In this document: positions 8,026 to 17,476 of the stretch, one piece after another
Numbering within the stretch: the first letter of the stretch is position 1
How the letters are laid out: each line of letters starts with the position of its first letter
Assembly: GCF_015689335.1 (NCBI RefSeq)
Contig: NZ_CP065053.1
Coordinates: 1,054,001-1,118,000 of the forward strand
From: Massilia antarctica
GTDB lineage: Bacteria > Pseudomonadota > Gammaproteobacteria > Burkholderiales > Burkholderiaceae_D
Direction of reading: 5' to 3'
DNA: 64,000 bases
Made by a program: the position numbers and the translations under genes
Notes under the pieces: generated by a model
What the model was told of the DNA's origin: nothing
Database searches by the model: none
The model's input: only the letters and a program-made list of their open reading frames with translations

Positions 8026-9780
8026 TCAGGTGTAGGGACGTATGACCCGCAGCGTTGCGTGTCCCCTCATGCGGCTCCACAGCGATGCAGATGGCAATGC
8101 GAGATCAAAACCGTACCTGGCCTGCTCTCGGTCCTGCTTTTCGCGCGGCAGTCGTGCCAGAGCGCCACCGGCCGCCGTGTAAAAGTAGTCCAGAACCTGA
8201 TTGGGGTCTTCGAGTTTCAGCACAGTGTGATGCCGATGCTCGGGCAGGGCGATGGCCAGGGCAGGCGGCCCGCCTGTCGACAAGCTGCGCTCCATTGCGC
8301 CCCTTTGCAGTAGTCTGCGGAACAGATTCCATTCGTAGATTGCGACACCATCGATCTGATAGGCGCTAAAAGACGGGAGCGTGTGGACGACGACGTAATG
8401 CGAGTTCGCGAGAATATGCTGGTCGCTCAGCTTGATGTCGCCCAATGCGCCCTTGATCTTTGCAAGCACGTCTTTTTCCGCGAGTCGCTGGCGCAAAACG
8501 ACCAGTTGCTTCACGCCTTTCGTCAGCGGCCAATTCTCGTCACGCCAACAATTTAATTCATCGCCCAGATCAGCCGTACGGCTATTGCGCTTCCACTTCG
8601 CCTGGACGAAAAATATCTGCCGCCGCGCCACCTCGAAAATGATCAAGTCGCAGTCGTACATTTCGCCTTCGCCATTGTCGCTCCGCTTCAATCCCGGCCG
8701 CACCACATAATCGGCTGGAGAAACACGTCGCGCGAGGTATTCCGTCATTTCCTTTTCAAATTTGTCGCCGAGGTCACGGGCCTGTCCCTTGCTCAGGACG
8801 GCGGATTTACAGCAATGGACGGCGTGTCCGAGCCCCGTTTTCCCCAGGCTCAGGGAGCCGTAAGCGTCCACGTAAATACCGCGATCGGATGGAACAGCGC
8901 CGGCGCGGTCAGCGAGCACGCGGTTCAGCAGGTCACGATCAAGTTTAAGTCGATCACATAGCGTATCGCACGGTATGACGCCCGCTTCGTCGGCGAGTCG
9001 CACGATTTCAAGCAGCGCAAACCAACGGCACAGTTCGCGCGCGCCGCTGATCAGTTGCGACGAGTCGGCATCGCGTGACGTATACGCGCCGATAGAGAAG
9101 AAACAGTCCAGAAAGGCCTCTTCCAGCGTATCGAGCAGCTCGGGCTGCAACAGTGTCGGAATGCTGGCGGTGCGGGTCGGGTCGCCATGACGCAGACGGG
9201 CAATAACGTCACGCAGCACCAAGGTCAACGACAGTTGAGATTGCGACTCCATGGTCGTTGTGATCGTCCGGTTGTATAAGATTTCTCCACCGCGCGGCGT
9301 GAAGGAAAACGTCACCAGCTGGCGCGTTACCTGCGCTTCCAGTATCCCCATCAGCGTCAAGAAAGCCGCTTCGTGGAAGCTGAATGCACGCAAGGCAAGC
9401 CGGCTGCTGTCAGCGTCGAGCTTGGTCCGCTGGTTTGGCCGCTCGCTGCGCTGATGAAGGAAGTCGGCGTGATCGCGGACGAGTTCCTCCAGCAGTTCGA
9501 CCTGTCGGGCGAGCACCTGTTCCGGAACCAGCGGAAGTTGGTCAGGTCCTGACCGCGCGACCTGCTGAAAGACGCGGTCAGCCTGGCGCACCTGCGACAG
9601 CAATATTCCACCTCGCCAGGTCGACATTGAATTCGCCAGCGCCCGATAAACCTGCGCGAGGTACGGCAGACGGTCAGCCACCAGCGCGCAACTTTCCTCG
9701 GTAAACGGCTTTCGACAAAAACTGGAAAGTGCCTGCCTTTCCGGCTTTTTCAACATGGCGGCATCGGGATAGATCAGCAT
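8026..9780 (-). CDS. Putative PD-(D/E)xK-type nuclease protein, unknown family
   Basis: A 584-residue protein. The first ~330 residues are mostly helical with no motif I recognise. Around residue 375 YDCDLIIFE is followed by FFVQAKWKR, matching the D...(E/Q)xK active site of the restriction-endonuclease fold (D376 or D378 and Q393-x-K395). Residues 440-510 add alternating strands and helices (HYVVVHTLPSFSAY). The best start is ATG 9780; a TTG lies two codons upstream and another ATG at 9756. The gene stands alone with its own candidate promoter. The neighbourhood suggests a role in phage or plasmid defence, which is inference. Confidence 0.65.
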   Translation of the reverse strand: MLIYPDAAMLKKPERQALSSFCRKPFTEESCALVADRLPYLAQVYRALANSMSTWRGGILLSQVRQADRVFQQVARSGPDQLPLVPEQVLARQVELLEELVRDHADFLHQRSERPNQRTKLDADSSRLALRAFSFHEAAFLTLMGILEAQVTRQLVTFSFTPRGGEILYNRTITTTMESQSQLSLTLVLRDVIARLRHGDPTRTASIPTLLQPELLDTLEEAFLDCFFSIGAYTSRDADSSQLISGARELCRWFALLEIVRLADEAGVIPCDTLCDRLKLDRDLLNRVLADRAGAVPSDRGIYVDAYGSLSLGKTGLGHAVHCCKSAVLSKGQARDLGDKFEKEMTEYLARRVSPADYVVRPGLKRSDNGEGEMYDCDLIIFEVARRQIFFVQAKWKRNSRTADLGDELNCWRDENWPLTKGVKQLVVLRQRLAEKDVLAKIKGALGDIKLSDQHILANSHYVVVHTLPSFSAYQIDGVAIYEWNLFRRLLQRGAMERSLSTGGPPALAIALPEHRHHTVLKLEDPNQVLDYFYTAAGGALARLPREKQDREQARYGFDLALPSASLWSRMRGHATLRVIRPYT

Positions 9781-10144
9781 GGGCAACAGAAAGCGACGGC
9801 ATCAGGTCGGCCAATGATAGAGGAGTTCATGATTGTTGCAAGCTGTTGCTTTTGAGAGCAGTCCTATGATGTGCCTGGACCATCGGGATGGCCCGGGCGC
9901 CAGGGCCGACATCGTCATGAAGAAGTCTTCATCGGTTCGCCCAACTGGTCATGCCCGCTACCGTTTGTGAATGGCAAGGCAAGAACATCACAGCGATAAG
10001 CCGTGCAGTGTGCGCCGCCGCGTGCCATGCTGTTCATCCACCCCGCCCAAGGCGTCAAGACAGCGCGCACCCCCATCCCCACAGGTGCGCCGTGCCTGCG
10101 CCATACGACGCAAGCCCGGCTGCATCCCTGGGTCTTAGCCGCGC
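9781..10144. other. Intergenic between subtilase and nuclease-like gene
   Basis: Both neighbours are on the minus strand, so this 364-bp stretch should hold the subtilase terminator and the promoter of the nuclease-like gene. Only the promoter candidate at 9814-9841 can be pointed to; no hairpin with a T-run was found. Composition rises back to high GC, so the island's right edge is probably here. Confidence 0.45.
9814..9841 (-). promoter_or_regulatory. Candidate promoter of the nuclease-like gene
   Basis: Minus-strand TTGCAA and TATCAT are separated by 16 bp, ending 34 bp before ATG 9780. The match is moderate. Confidence 0.35.
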
Positions 10145-11956
10145 TTAGTGGCCAGCATAACAAGCAAGCTCAGCGCTGGTGTAGGTGCGGCTGCCGCCAT
10201 CGTCGGTGCGCACATTGACCGAGAACTGCGTCCCCACCGGGAACTGACTAAGGCTATACGACCACAGCACCTGGCCGTTGGCGTCGGTCTTGCGGCTATA
10301 GCTGCCCATCAACCCGCCTTGGGCATTATAAAAAGTCAAGGCGGTGCCCATTTGTGCAAGCGGCGTACGCAAGGTGCTATCGCTATAGGCCGTCGTGCGG
10401 ATCCACAAACCCGCCCTGGTCGTCAGACTGATACCGCATTGCGCCTGGAAGCTGGTGGCTTTGCCCCACGCCCAGTGCGATACGTCCAGCCTGCGCGAGC
10501 CGGCTACCTTGCCGTTCAGCGAGGGTTCCACCGCCGCGCTCGACAACAAGGCATTGCGCGTTTCCTGTACCGTGGCCGTCGGATGCAGCACGCGGTACAG
10601 CCCGATCGCGCCGGCGACGTGCGGCGATGCCATCGAGGTCCCGTTCTTCCACTGGTAAGCGCTGTCCGAACTGATCACAGTGGAATAGATGCCCGTTCCC
10701 GGCGCAGCGATGTCCACCGAGGTGACGCCGAAATTGGAGGTCGACGACAAGGTCCCGTCCTGCTTCAGATTGCCCACCGCGATGATGTTCTCCACATCCA
10801 TGTTCGCCGGCCACATGAATTTGACGTCCGTGTTGGACCCGTTATTGCCGGCCGCCGCGGCCACCATGATATTGGCGTCGCGCGCAGCCTGGAAGTATTC
10901 GATACCGCTGTTGTTGGCGGTATCGGACATGCCTCCCAGCGACAGGTTCACCGCCACCACATTAATGCCGCGCCTGGTTTTCAGGTCCACCACATAGCTG
11001 AGCGCTTCCAGCACCGCGCTCGTGGGACAGCTGCCGCCGCTGCTGCATACTTTGACGGGAAGGATCTTGACCCCGCCATCGCCGCAAATGCCGGCCACAC
11101 CCAGGCCGTTGTTGTGGCGCGCAGCGATCGTTCCAGCCACGTGGGTGCCGTGCGAGTGATCATCCTCCGTATTATTGGTATGGCTATAGAAATTCCAGCC
11201 CCGGAAGTCGTCGATGAATCCATTGCCATCGTTATCGATCCCATCGCCGGCTTTTTCGGCAGGGTTGGTAAAAATGTTGTCCTTCAAGTCTTCGTGTGTG
11301 CTGCGCACACCGGTATCGAGCACCGCCACGTACACGGGCTGGGTGGTCTTGCATGCATAGCCCTGCTGCCAGAGTTCGGCCGCGCCGGTGCCGAACGGAT
11401 TGGCGGGGCTGGTGGCGGCGCTTTGCACGCCCCACAGGTTGGTAAATGCCGCATCGTTGGACGGCGCAACGTCTTGCAACTGCAGCATCCAGTCCGGCTG
11501 GACATCTTCCACCAGCGGGTTGCGGCGCAGCTGGGCAATCGCCGATGGCACGCTCCACAAACGGTTCAGATGAACCAGCTCGTAGCGATCCATGGCACGC
11601 GCGTGGGCGCGCGTCTGGGGACTCTCGCTGGCCAGGCTCAGATCCGTGACCTTGGCCAGGCCGCGATCCTGCCGCCCGCCGCGCAAGCGCTGATGGCTGG
11701 TCGGCGTAATGGCGCGCATTGCCTGCTCCTTGTCGGCTTCCGTCGCGTCACTGCGGAACTTGACGATGAGGCGCGTACTGTCGAAGCGCTGGCTTCCTTC
11801 CATGGCGCGCAGCTCGTCAATCGACAAGGCGCGAGCGGCCGGCACGGCGGATGCGATCTCGGCACCAGGGGCGACCTGCGCGGCCGACGCCAGGCTGGCG
11901 GCCACCGCGATCGCGGATGCGGTACAGGCAATGTAAAAACGGGGAAGCGGGTGCAT
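10145..11956 (-). CDS. Secreted subtilisin-like serine protease (peptidase S8)
   Basis: 603 residues with an Ala-rich signal peptide (about 1-26), an inhibitor-like propeptide region (about 45-135), the S8 catalytic domain and a C-terminal extension of about 130 residues. The triad is complete: D214 (AVLDTGV), H269 (HGTHVAG) and S441 (GTSMASPHVAG). The oxyanion Asn is in AAGNNG. A DNDGNG loop near 241-246 is probably a calcium site. Start ATG 11956 has AGGAG five bases upstream. It is likely secreted and self-processed. It stands alone, divergent from the two-component operon. Confidence 0.93.
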   Translation of the reverse strand: MHPLPRFYIACTASAIAVAASLASAAQVAPGAEIASAVPAARALSIDELRAMEGSQRFDSTRLIVKFRSDATEADKEQAMRAITPTSHQRLRGGRQDRGLAKVTDLSLASESPQTRAHARAMDRYELVHLNRLWSVPSAIAQLRRNPLVEDVQPDWMLQLQDVAPSNDAAFTNLWGVQSAATSPANPFGTGAAELWQQGYACKTTQPVYVAVLDTGVRSTHEDLKDNIFTNPAEKAGDGIDNDGNGFIDDFRGWNFYSHTNNTEDDHSHGTHVAGTIAARHNNGLGVAGICGDGGVKILPVKVCSSGGSCPTSAVLEALSYVVDLKTRRGINVVAVNLSLGGMSDTANNSGIEYFQAARDANIMVAAAAGNNGSNTDVKFMWPANMDVENIIAVGNLKQDGTLSSTSNFGVTSVDIAAPGTGIYSTVISSDSAYQWKNGTSMASPHVAGAIGLYRVLHPTATVQETRNALLSSAAVEPSLNGKVAGSRRLDVSHWAWGKATSFQAQCGISLTTRAGLWIRTTAYSDSTLRTPLAQMGTALTFYNAQGGLMGSYSRKTDANGQVLWSYSLSQFPVGTQFSVNVRTDDGGSRTYTSAELACYAGH

Positions 11957-12454
11957 ATGGTCTCCTGCGCACATGGGCGCGTAGTTCTATCGTTTTTTAT
12001 AGAATTTTTCTGATTGGTTCAGGCAAAGCCGCGTCAAGGTCGTTGGCGCGTGGATCTGGTTGGAATGCGGCAGGGTTCTCCGTTGCTTACGTGACCGTGC
12101 CGTCCGGCGCTGCCCACGTTGGAACCGACCATCGCGCCTCACTTCATCAGCAACTTGCCGCGCGAGTGGCGGCTGCTCGCAACGCGTTCATGACACGCTG
12201 TGTTCCCAGGTGCCAAAGTATGAAAGGAAAATGTGGATGAATTGTGGATTTGTCATCATCATTTCGTGATGACACACTTCTGTTATGCATCGCCGCAACA
12301 CTCGTCATCGCGGCGCCCATGCTTCGGTGCCTGGCCTTGCGCGAACGGGAAAAAGACCGGAAGATGCCGCACAGTGCCTGCAAGCCTGCGTGCAATCAAT
12401 AGTCGATCCTGTTCGATGCGGACTGGCGGTCAACGGTTCAACCTGTAGCGTCCT
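11957..12454. other. Divergent intergenic region, subtilase / two-component operon
   Basis: 498 bp lie between the start of the subtilase (minus) and the start of the histidine kinase gene (plus). An AT-rich patch near 11990-12015 could be the subtilase promoter. The inverted repeat at 12251-12274 is the only strong structure. No small gene is convincing. Confidence 0.45.
12251..12274. promoter_or_regulatory. 8-bp inverted repeat TGTCATCA-N8-TGATGACA
   Basis: Perfect arms around the 8-nt spacer TCATTTCG, 180 bp before the kinase start. No T-run follows, so an operator, perhaps for the response regulator encoded downstream, is more likely than a terminator. Confidence 0.4.
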
Positions 12455-14602
12455 ATGTTGCCCTCCCTCCAAGTAATACGACACCTGGTTCTGTTCGCCA
12501 CATTCGTGCTGATGTGCTGTCGGGCCGAGGCCACCAACGCTGTAAGCTTGGACACCTTGCATCAGGCCGGCGACCTGTCTGGTGAAACACTTGGCCTGCG
12601 CTTCGTGCGCGACCCACGGCAAACCCTGACGATTGATGAAGTGAGGACACTACCGGACGAGCACTTTGCACCGGTGCGCCAGCGCGACGTGAATCAGCGC
12701 CTGCAAGGTGGCGACTACTGGCTCAAGACATCGGTCCACAACCCTTCCAGGGCCAGCATCACCTGGGTGCTGCGCCATCCCATGCCGATTACCGACTACG
12801 TTGAATACTGGATTTTTACGAATGGCGCGCTGGTGGCCCACGCCCGGGGAGGCGACCGCACCCTGGTCCCGGAGCGGCAAATTCCGTATCGCATCGCGAG
12901 CGTTCGCCACACTTCCGAAGCGGGACAACGATCGGAGGTAGTTATCCGTTTGCGCAACGCACAGGCGTCGCCCATGCATTTGACCTTTGCCCTGTCCGAT
13001 GAAGCAGCATTTTTACGAAAAATGGCAAACGATCAGCTATCGATGGGCGTCTTTTACGGCATTCCCCTGGCCCTGGTCGTGTACGCGCTCTGCGGATGGC
13101 TCATCAACCGAAACCGTGGCAGCCTGGTGTACGCAGCCTATGTGCTCGCCGTCATGGGTTCCTGGCTGGGAATCAATGGACAATTGGCCGAGTACGTCTT
13201 TGTCGGCCGGCCCGACATCGCGAACTTCATGCTGGTGATTTTTTTCTTGCTAGCGACAATTGCCAACTGTCTGTTCGTGCGGGAATTCCTGCAGACCAAG
13301 CGCTTCATGCCCCGTTTCGACACCTATTTTTGCGGCGTCATCGCGCTTGCGGTCGTGGGGATCGTATTGCGCACCCTGGGCCTTCAGGTCGTGGTTGTCC
13401 AGGTAACGATCGCACTGGTATTGACCCATGGCATCGCCCCCGTGCTGGCAATCGTCGCTCTGCGCGGCCGGGCGGTCTTTGCGCGCTGGTATCTGGTAGC
13501 GCAACTGGTGTACAGCGCGGCCCTGATCGTCGGGATTGCCGGGGTCCGGTATGCGGAATTGAGTTATGACAATTACTTCTTCTACTGCCAGCTGGCGTTT
13601 ATCGCTGAACTGGTGCTCCTCGGCGTGGCCCAGCAAGACAGGGTGCGCATTCTCCAACGCGAAAAATCGGCGTTCGAGCAGAAGTACAACACGGCGCTCC
13701 AGCTCAATAACGCCGAGCTGGCCCGGCAACTGGAACAACGCACTTGCCAACTGCGGGAAGCGCAACAGCGAACTGCCTTCATGGCCTCGGTGAAGACGAC
13801 AACCGGCCGCATCGCCAACGGCGAATTCGGTGTGCGGCTCGCTCCCGGAGAGTCGCCCGAGTTGTCCGAGCTGGCCCATAATGTCAACGTGATGGCCGAA
13901 TCGCTGTCGCGCCTTGAAGGGGCGCGCAAACGCTGGATTGCCGATATCAGCCATGAATTGCGGATGCCCCTGTTTTCCCTGCTATGCGAAACCGAGGCCT
14001 TATTGGACGGCGTAAGAACGATCAACAAGCGCGCCATCGCCTCCATCCATGAAGAAGTGATGCGGCTGTCCCGCCTGGTGTCGGACTTGCATGAAGTGGC
14101 GTTAAGCTATCTCCGCCCTCTGCCATGTACTTTTACGAGTTGGCAACTTGCGGACCTGTTGACGAAGAAAAAACACGAGTACCTGCGCCACGCGCAGGAA
14201 AAAGGTCTGCGTTTTACCCTGGATATGCCGCCCGGTTTCTTGCTTGTAGAATGGGATAAGGGGCGCGTCGAGCAGTTGTTGGATAACCTTGTTCAAAACA
14301 GCCTCAGTTACACCGATGCGCCGGGAGAACTTGCGCTTTCGATCCAGGCCGGGCCGGAGCGCGTATCCATCACCCTCCAGGACACCTTGCCCGGCATCGA
14401 GCCAGCCGATGCAAAGCATCTGTTCGAACCGCTTTACAGAGCCGATATCGCACGCAGCCGGCGCGCGGGTGGGAGCGGGCTGGGCCTGTCGATATGCCAG
14501 GCCATCGTCCATGCCCACCATGGGAGCATCTCTGCCGAGCCGTCGCCGATGGGCGGGCTGGCAATCCACATTGATCTGCCTCGTTCCATCGATAAAATAT
14601 GA
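12455..14602 (+). CDS. 7TMR-DISM sensor histidine kinase
   Basis: 715 residues: signal peptide; periplasmic beta-rich DISMED2-like domain (about 35-180); seven membrane helices (about 200-385) of the 7TMR-DISM type; coiled coil; HAMP-like linker; HisKA with H500 in DISHELRMP; HATPase with an N-box (NLVQNSL) and G-box (GGSGLGLSICQAI). DISM domains are thought to bind carbohydrate-type ligands. It phosphorylates the regulator whose gene overlaps its end by ATGA. The HisKA-HATPase part resembles BaeS. Confidence 0.9.
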   Translation: MLPSLQVIRHLVLFATFVLMCCRAEATNAVSLDTLHQAGDLSGETLGLRFVRDPRQTLTIDEVRTLPDEHFAPVRQRDVNQRLQGGDYWLKTSVHNPSRASITWVLRHPMPITDYVEYWIFTNGALVAHARGGDRTLVPERQIPYRIASVRHTSEAGQRSEVVIRLRNAQASPMHLTFALSDEAAFLRKMANDQLSMGVFYGIPLALVVYALCGWLINRNRGSLVYAAYVLAVMGSWLGINGQLAEYVFVGRPDIANFMLVIFFLLATIANCLFVREFLQTKRFMPRFDTYFCGVIALAVVGIVLRTLGLQVVVVQVTIALVLTHGIAPVLAIVALRGRAVFARWYLVAQLVYSAALIVGIAGVRYAELSYDNYFFYCQLAFIAELVLLGVAQQDRVRILQREKSAFEQKYNTALQLNNAELARQLEQRTCQLREAQQRTAFMASVKTTTGRIANGEFGVRLAPGESPELSELAHNVNVMAESLSRLEGARKRWIADISHELRMPLFSLLCETEALLDGVRTINKRAIASIHEEVMRLSRLVSDLHEVALSYLRPLPCTFTSWQLADLLTKKKHEYLRHAQEKGLRFTLDMPPGFLLVEWDKGRVEQLLDNLVQNSLSYTDAPGELALSIQAGPERVSITLQDTLPGIEPADAKHLFEPLYRADIARSRRAGGSGLGLSICQAIVHAHHGSISAEPSPMGGLAIHIDLPRSIDKI

Positions 14603-15285
14603 ACCCCAGCGCGCACGAAATAGTCATTGTCGACGATGAGGCAAAGCCAGCCCAGGTCATCGCCGAGTACCTGCAACGGGAGGGTTTCCGCACCGCGCAT
14701 CTCCTTGATGGCCTTGGTGCGGTGGCGTACGTCAGGCAACACGCACCCAGCGTCGTGATCCTGGACGTGATGCTGCCCGGGCTAGACGGGATCGAGGTCT
14801 GCCGGGCCGTGCGCCAGTTTTCGATGGTGCCCATCATCATGCTCACCGCGCGGGTCGGGGAAGCGGACCGCATCCAGGGCCTTGACATCGGTGCCGACGA
14901 CTATCTGTGCAAGCCCGTGAGCCCGCGCGAAATCGTCGCCCGCGTGCGTGCCCAGCTGCGCCGGGCCAGCGGACCGGTGGCCCTGGCCCAGCACACCCAT
15001 GGATTTGTGGTGGAGGAAGCGGCGCAACGCATCCGGTGGGAGGGAAAGGTGCTACCGCTTTCTCAAGTCGAGTACCGGCTGTTCAAGACCCTGCTGGCCC
15101 AACCCGGCAGAATTTTTGAACGGGAAGCCCTGCTCAATGCCAAGGATCTGCTTGGGCGTGCCGTCAACGATCGCTCCGTCGACAGCCATATCAAAAACAT
15201 TCGCAAGAAAATCAAGCCCTACACCGGCGACACCGAAGTCATTTTCTCCGTCTACGGCGTCGGTTATCGTTTCGGCGATGGGTAA
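14599..15285 (+). CDS. OmpR/BaeR-like response regulator
   Basis: 228 residues: receiver domain with acidic pocket (VDDE near the N-terminus), phospho-acceptor D56 in VVILDVMLP and the conserved Lys in LCKPVSP, then a winged-helix DNA-binding domain ending KKI...YGVGYRFG. It overlaps the kinase gene by 4 bp. The C-terminal half resembles BaeR, which in enterobacteria answers envelope stress; that role is not shown here. Confidence 0.9.
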   Translation: MNPSAHEIVIVDDEAKPAQVIAEYLQREGFRTAHLLDGLGAVAYVRQHAPSVVILDVMLPGLDGIEVCRAVRQFSMVPIIMLTARVGEADRIQGLDIGADDYLCKPVSPREIVARVRAQLRRASGPVALAQHTHGFVVEEAAQRIRWEGKVLPLSQVEYRLFKTLLAQPGRIFEREALLNAKDLLGRAVNDRSVDSHIKNIRKKIKPYTGDTEVIFSVYGVGYRFGDG

Positions 15286-15300
15286 ATCAAGCGCGCTGCC

Positions 15301-15320
15301 GGCCGCACCCACGCGCGGCC
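15301..15320. terminator. GC hairpin between convergent genes
   Basis: GGCCGC and GCGGCC pair around an 8-nt loop between the response regulator stop and the stop of the diguanylate cyclase gene. There is no T-run, so termination is uncertain. Confidence 0.3.
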
Positions 15321-15326
15321 ACCGCC

Positions 15327-16481
15327 TTACACCGCCACAGTCCGGTTGCGCCCGGTGTCCTTGGCCGCGTAGAGCGCGCGGTCGGCCCGTTCGATCATGT
15401 CGTCGATTGCTTCGCCATCGATGTAGCGGGTCAGGCCGGTCGAGAAGGCAATCCGCAGGGCGGGGACGTGGCTGCTGGCGGGGGTCAGCGCGAGTGCCGC
15501 GCGCAGCCGCTCGATCCCGCTGTTGGGGTCGCCCGGCGGCTTGGTTTCCGGCAGTAACAGCAAGAACTCCTCCCCTCCCCAGCGTGCGACCAGGTCGACG
15601 CTGCGCAGCTGGGTGCAGGCCTGGTTGGCGAAGGTAATCAGTGCCTCGTCACCGACACGGTGGCCATGGGTATCGTTGACGTTCTTAAAATGGTCGATAT
15701 CGGCGAGCGCTACCGCAAAGCCGGGTCCACCGCGCGCGTGCCGGCTGATGTGCTCCCCCAGCAGGGCGATCATGTGGTGCCGGTTGGTCAGCCCGGTCAG
15801 TTCATCGTGGGTGGCGACAATCTGGATGCGCGCCAGCGCCCGGGCCAGTTCGTCCTTCTGGGTGCGCAGGCGCTTGCGCATCTTCGATACCAGCACCGAC
15901 AGCATGGAAATGCCGGACAAGCAGGTTGCCATCATGGCGAAATTCATCAGCTCCAGCGGGCCTTGATAGACCTGCGGGTCGGTGTGCACGCGCCATGTCA
16001 TGACCATGGCCATCACGCTCAAGGTATAAAACAGCACCACCCGCACCTGGCGCGTGCTCATGTCGAACATGCCGAACACGGTGACCATGGCCAGGAACAC
16101 GATGGTGGCGGTGTGGATCGGGCCGCACACCGCATACGCGAACGCGACCACGGACTGCGCCACCAGCGCCTGCGGGAAAGCCAGGGTGGTCTGGCGGAAG
16201 CGCAGATTGAAGCCGCAGCGTATAAGAACGTAAAAGAAAGGGCTGGCCAATGCCAGCAAGACAGCGAGAACCCTGATCTGTTCAACCGGGAACACAGCGT
16301 ACAGGACCCCGAAGGCCAGCAGCGCAAGACAGACCGTGTACATCGCCGCGGTCGCCAGTACCATCATGATCGCCCGCCGTTGCTTGCGGTCGTCGGTCAG
16401 GATCAGGCTTGCCAGGCGCTGCATCCAGCCCGGGGCTGCGCTAGCGTCGAGTTCATTTCCAGCTGCCATTGCTCGCTTCAT
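15327..16481 (-). CDS. Membrane diguanylate cyclase (GGDEF)
   Basis: 384 residues. About five or six membrane helices span residues 37-200, a sensor module without a named domain. A coiled segment then leads to a GGDEF domain with the active signature GGEEF at 302-306. RSVD at 293-296 is an RxxD inhibitory site, five residues before the signature, so product inhibition by c-di-GMP is likely. It makes cyclic di-GMP from two GTP at the inner membrane. Start ATG 16481 is preceded by GGTGGA; ATG 16469 is possible. Confidence 0.92.
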   Translation of the reverse strand: MKRAMAAGNELDASAAPGWMQRLASLILTDDRKQRRAIMMVLATAAMYTVCLALLAFGVLYAVFPVEQIRVLAVLLALASPFFYVLIRCGFNLRFRQTTLAFPQALVAQSVVAFAYAVCGPIHTATIVFLAMVTVFGMFDMSTRQVRVVLFYTLSVMAMVMTWRVHTDPQVYQGPLELMNFAMMATCLSGISMLSVLVSKMRKRLRTQKDELARALARIQIVATHDELTGLTNRHHMIALLGEHISRHARGGPGFAVALADIDHFKNVNDTHGHRVGDEALITFANQACTQLRSVDLVARWGGEEFLLLLPETKPPGDPNSGIERLRAALALTPASSHVPALRIAFSTGLTRYIDGEAIDDMIERADRALYAAKDTGRNRTVAV

Positions 16482-16554
16482 CAGATATCCACCCGTTCGT
16501 GACGATCGTCACCCGGATCAATTATCTATGAACCGCCGCAGGCGAGCCGTTCGG

Positions 16555-17145
16555 TTAGAGAGCAATCATCGCGCTCGCATGGCGACCCGAGGCGGCGCCC
16601 TGCGACCAAGCGCGCGAGCGCCGCCGCGCAGCCAGCGCCAGCACGCCCAATCCCAGCGCCAGCGTGCCGTAGGTGGCAGGTTCGGGCACCGGCGTCATGT
16701 GGAACACGGTATTGCCGGTCCAGCGCAAGGTATACGATGCCGAGCCGCCCGGCCAGTAAGCATGCTCCTTCACCTCAACGCCGCTGATCGCATGGCCGCC
16801 GGCAACGCCCTCGCCCCACGGATCGGTGCTCGATGCCGTATGAAAATCGAGGGCGCCGCCCGGGGTATAGGAAAATTCAAACAGCCCGCACATGAACACT
16901 TCGGGGCCGCACCCGCCGACATATTGCTGGCTGTTGAGGACAAACGACGTGACCTCGCTGCGTTCCAGCACGCCGTCTCCGTTGAGGTCCTCGCTATCGA
17001 AATAGCCGTAAATGCTGGCATTGGGCCGGAATTGCCCGGATTCTTCGTGAAAAAAGCCGGTGTAGCTGAATTCACGGTAGGTCGACGCCGCCTGTGCGCC
17101 GCTCGCCAGCACCGCAGCGGCAAGGAGTAACGAGGGTTTGAGCAT
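16555..17145 (-). CDS. PEP-CTERM sorting-domain exported protein
   Basis: About 196 residues: signal peptide ending near residue 20 (ASGAQA), a central domain with an EF-hand-like loop DLNGDGVLERSEV, and a C-terminal VPEPATYG motif followed by a hydrophobic helix and RRRSR. This is the PEP-CTERM signal recognised by exosortase in exopolysaccharide-making beta- and gammaproteobacteria. Unusually, about 17 residues follow the Arg cluster. ATG 17145 has AGGAG seven bases upstream; the open frame further upstream is not coding. No exosortase gene lies in the window. Confidence 0.88.
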   Translation of the reverse strand: MLKPSLLLAAAVLASGAQAASTYREFSYTGFFHEESGQFRPNASIYGYFDSEDLNGDGVLERSEVTSFVLNSQQYVGGCGPEVFMCGLFEFSYTPGGALDFHTASSTDPWGEGVAGGHAISGVEVKEHAYWPGGSASYTLRWTGNTVFHMTPVPEPATYGTLALGLGVLALAARRRSRAWSQGAASGRHASAMIAL

Positions 17146-17476
17146 GATGGTTCTCCTGAAGAACCGACAGCTTAGCAAATTCATATCGCCAGACTGTCGT
17201 GCAAACGCCGCATCGCCGCCAACATAGCAGGCGGCCGGCGCGGCGGCGACGTCACAATCCTTGGCAACGTCGTGGGCAGGGCATGCGCGCCTGGCGTTCC
17301 GGCGCCCATTTCCCGGCGGCAAAGCCGCCATCCGCGTTGGCAATCTCAACCAGATACAGACACCCGGAACCGGAATTCGCCTCCGCTGCGGCAAGGCGCG
17401 CGCAAGCGTGCGGTTGCCACCCCTGCGCAGCCTTACAATATTGTTTTAACCACCACGGCGCGCCCGCCCCTATCCC
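17146..17476. other. Divergent promoter region
   Basis: 331 bp between the start of the PEP-CTERM gene and the NERD-helicase gene. TACAAT at about 17435 is a possible -10 for the helicase gene, without a well-placed -35. I see nothing else. Confidence 0.4.

Noticed and set aside
7599..8045. Plus-strand frames across the island's palindrome
   Set aside because: Composition not protein-like; overlaps the end of the nuclease-like gene; no ribosome-binding site.
9915..10163. Short minus-strand frame between nuclease-like gene and subtilase
   Set aside because: No ribosome-binding site, odd composition, and it overlaps the subtilase stop; not protein-like.
10148..12013. 621-codon plus-strand frame opposite the subtilase
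   Set aside because: No motifs and low-complexity His/Arg/Ala composition; the subtilase on the other strand has a full catalytic triad, signal peptide and ribosome-binding site.
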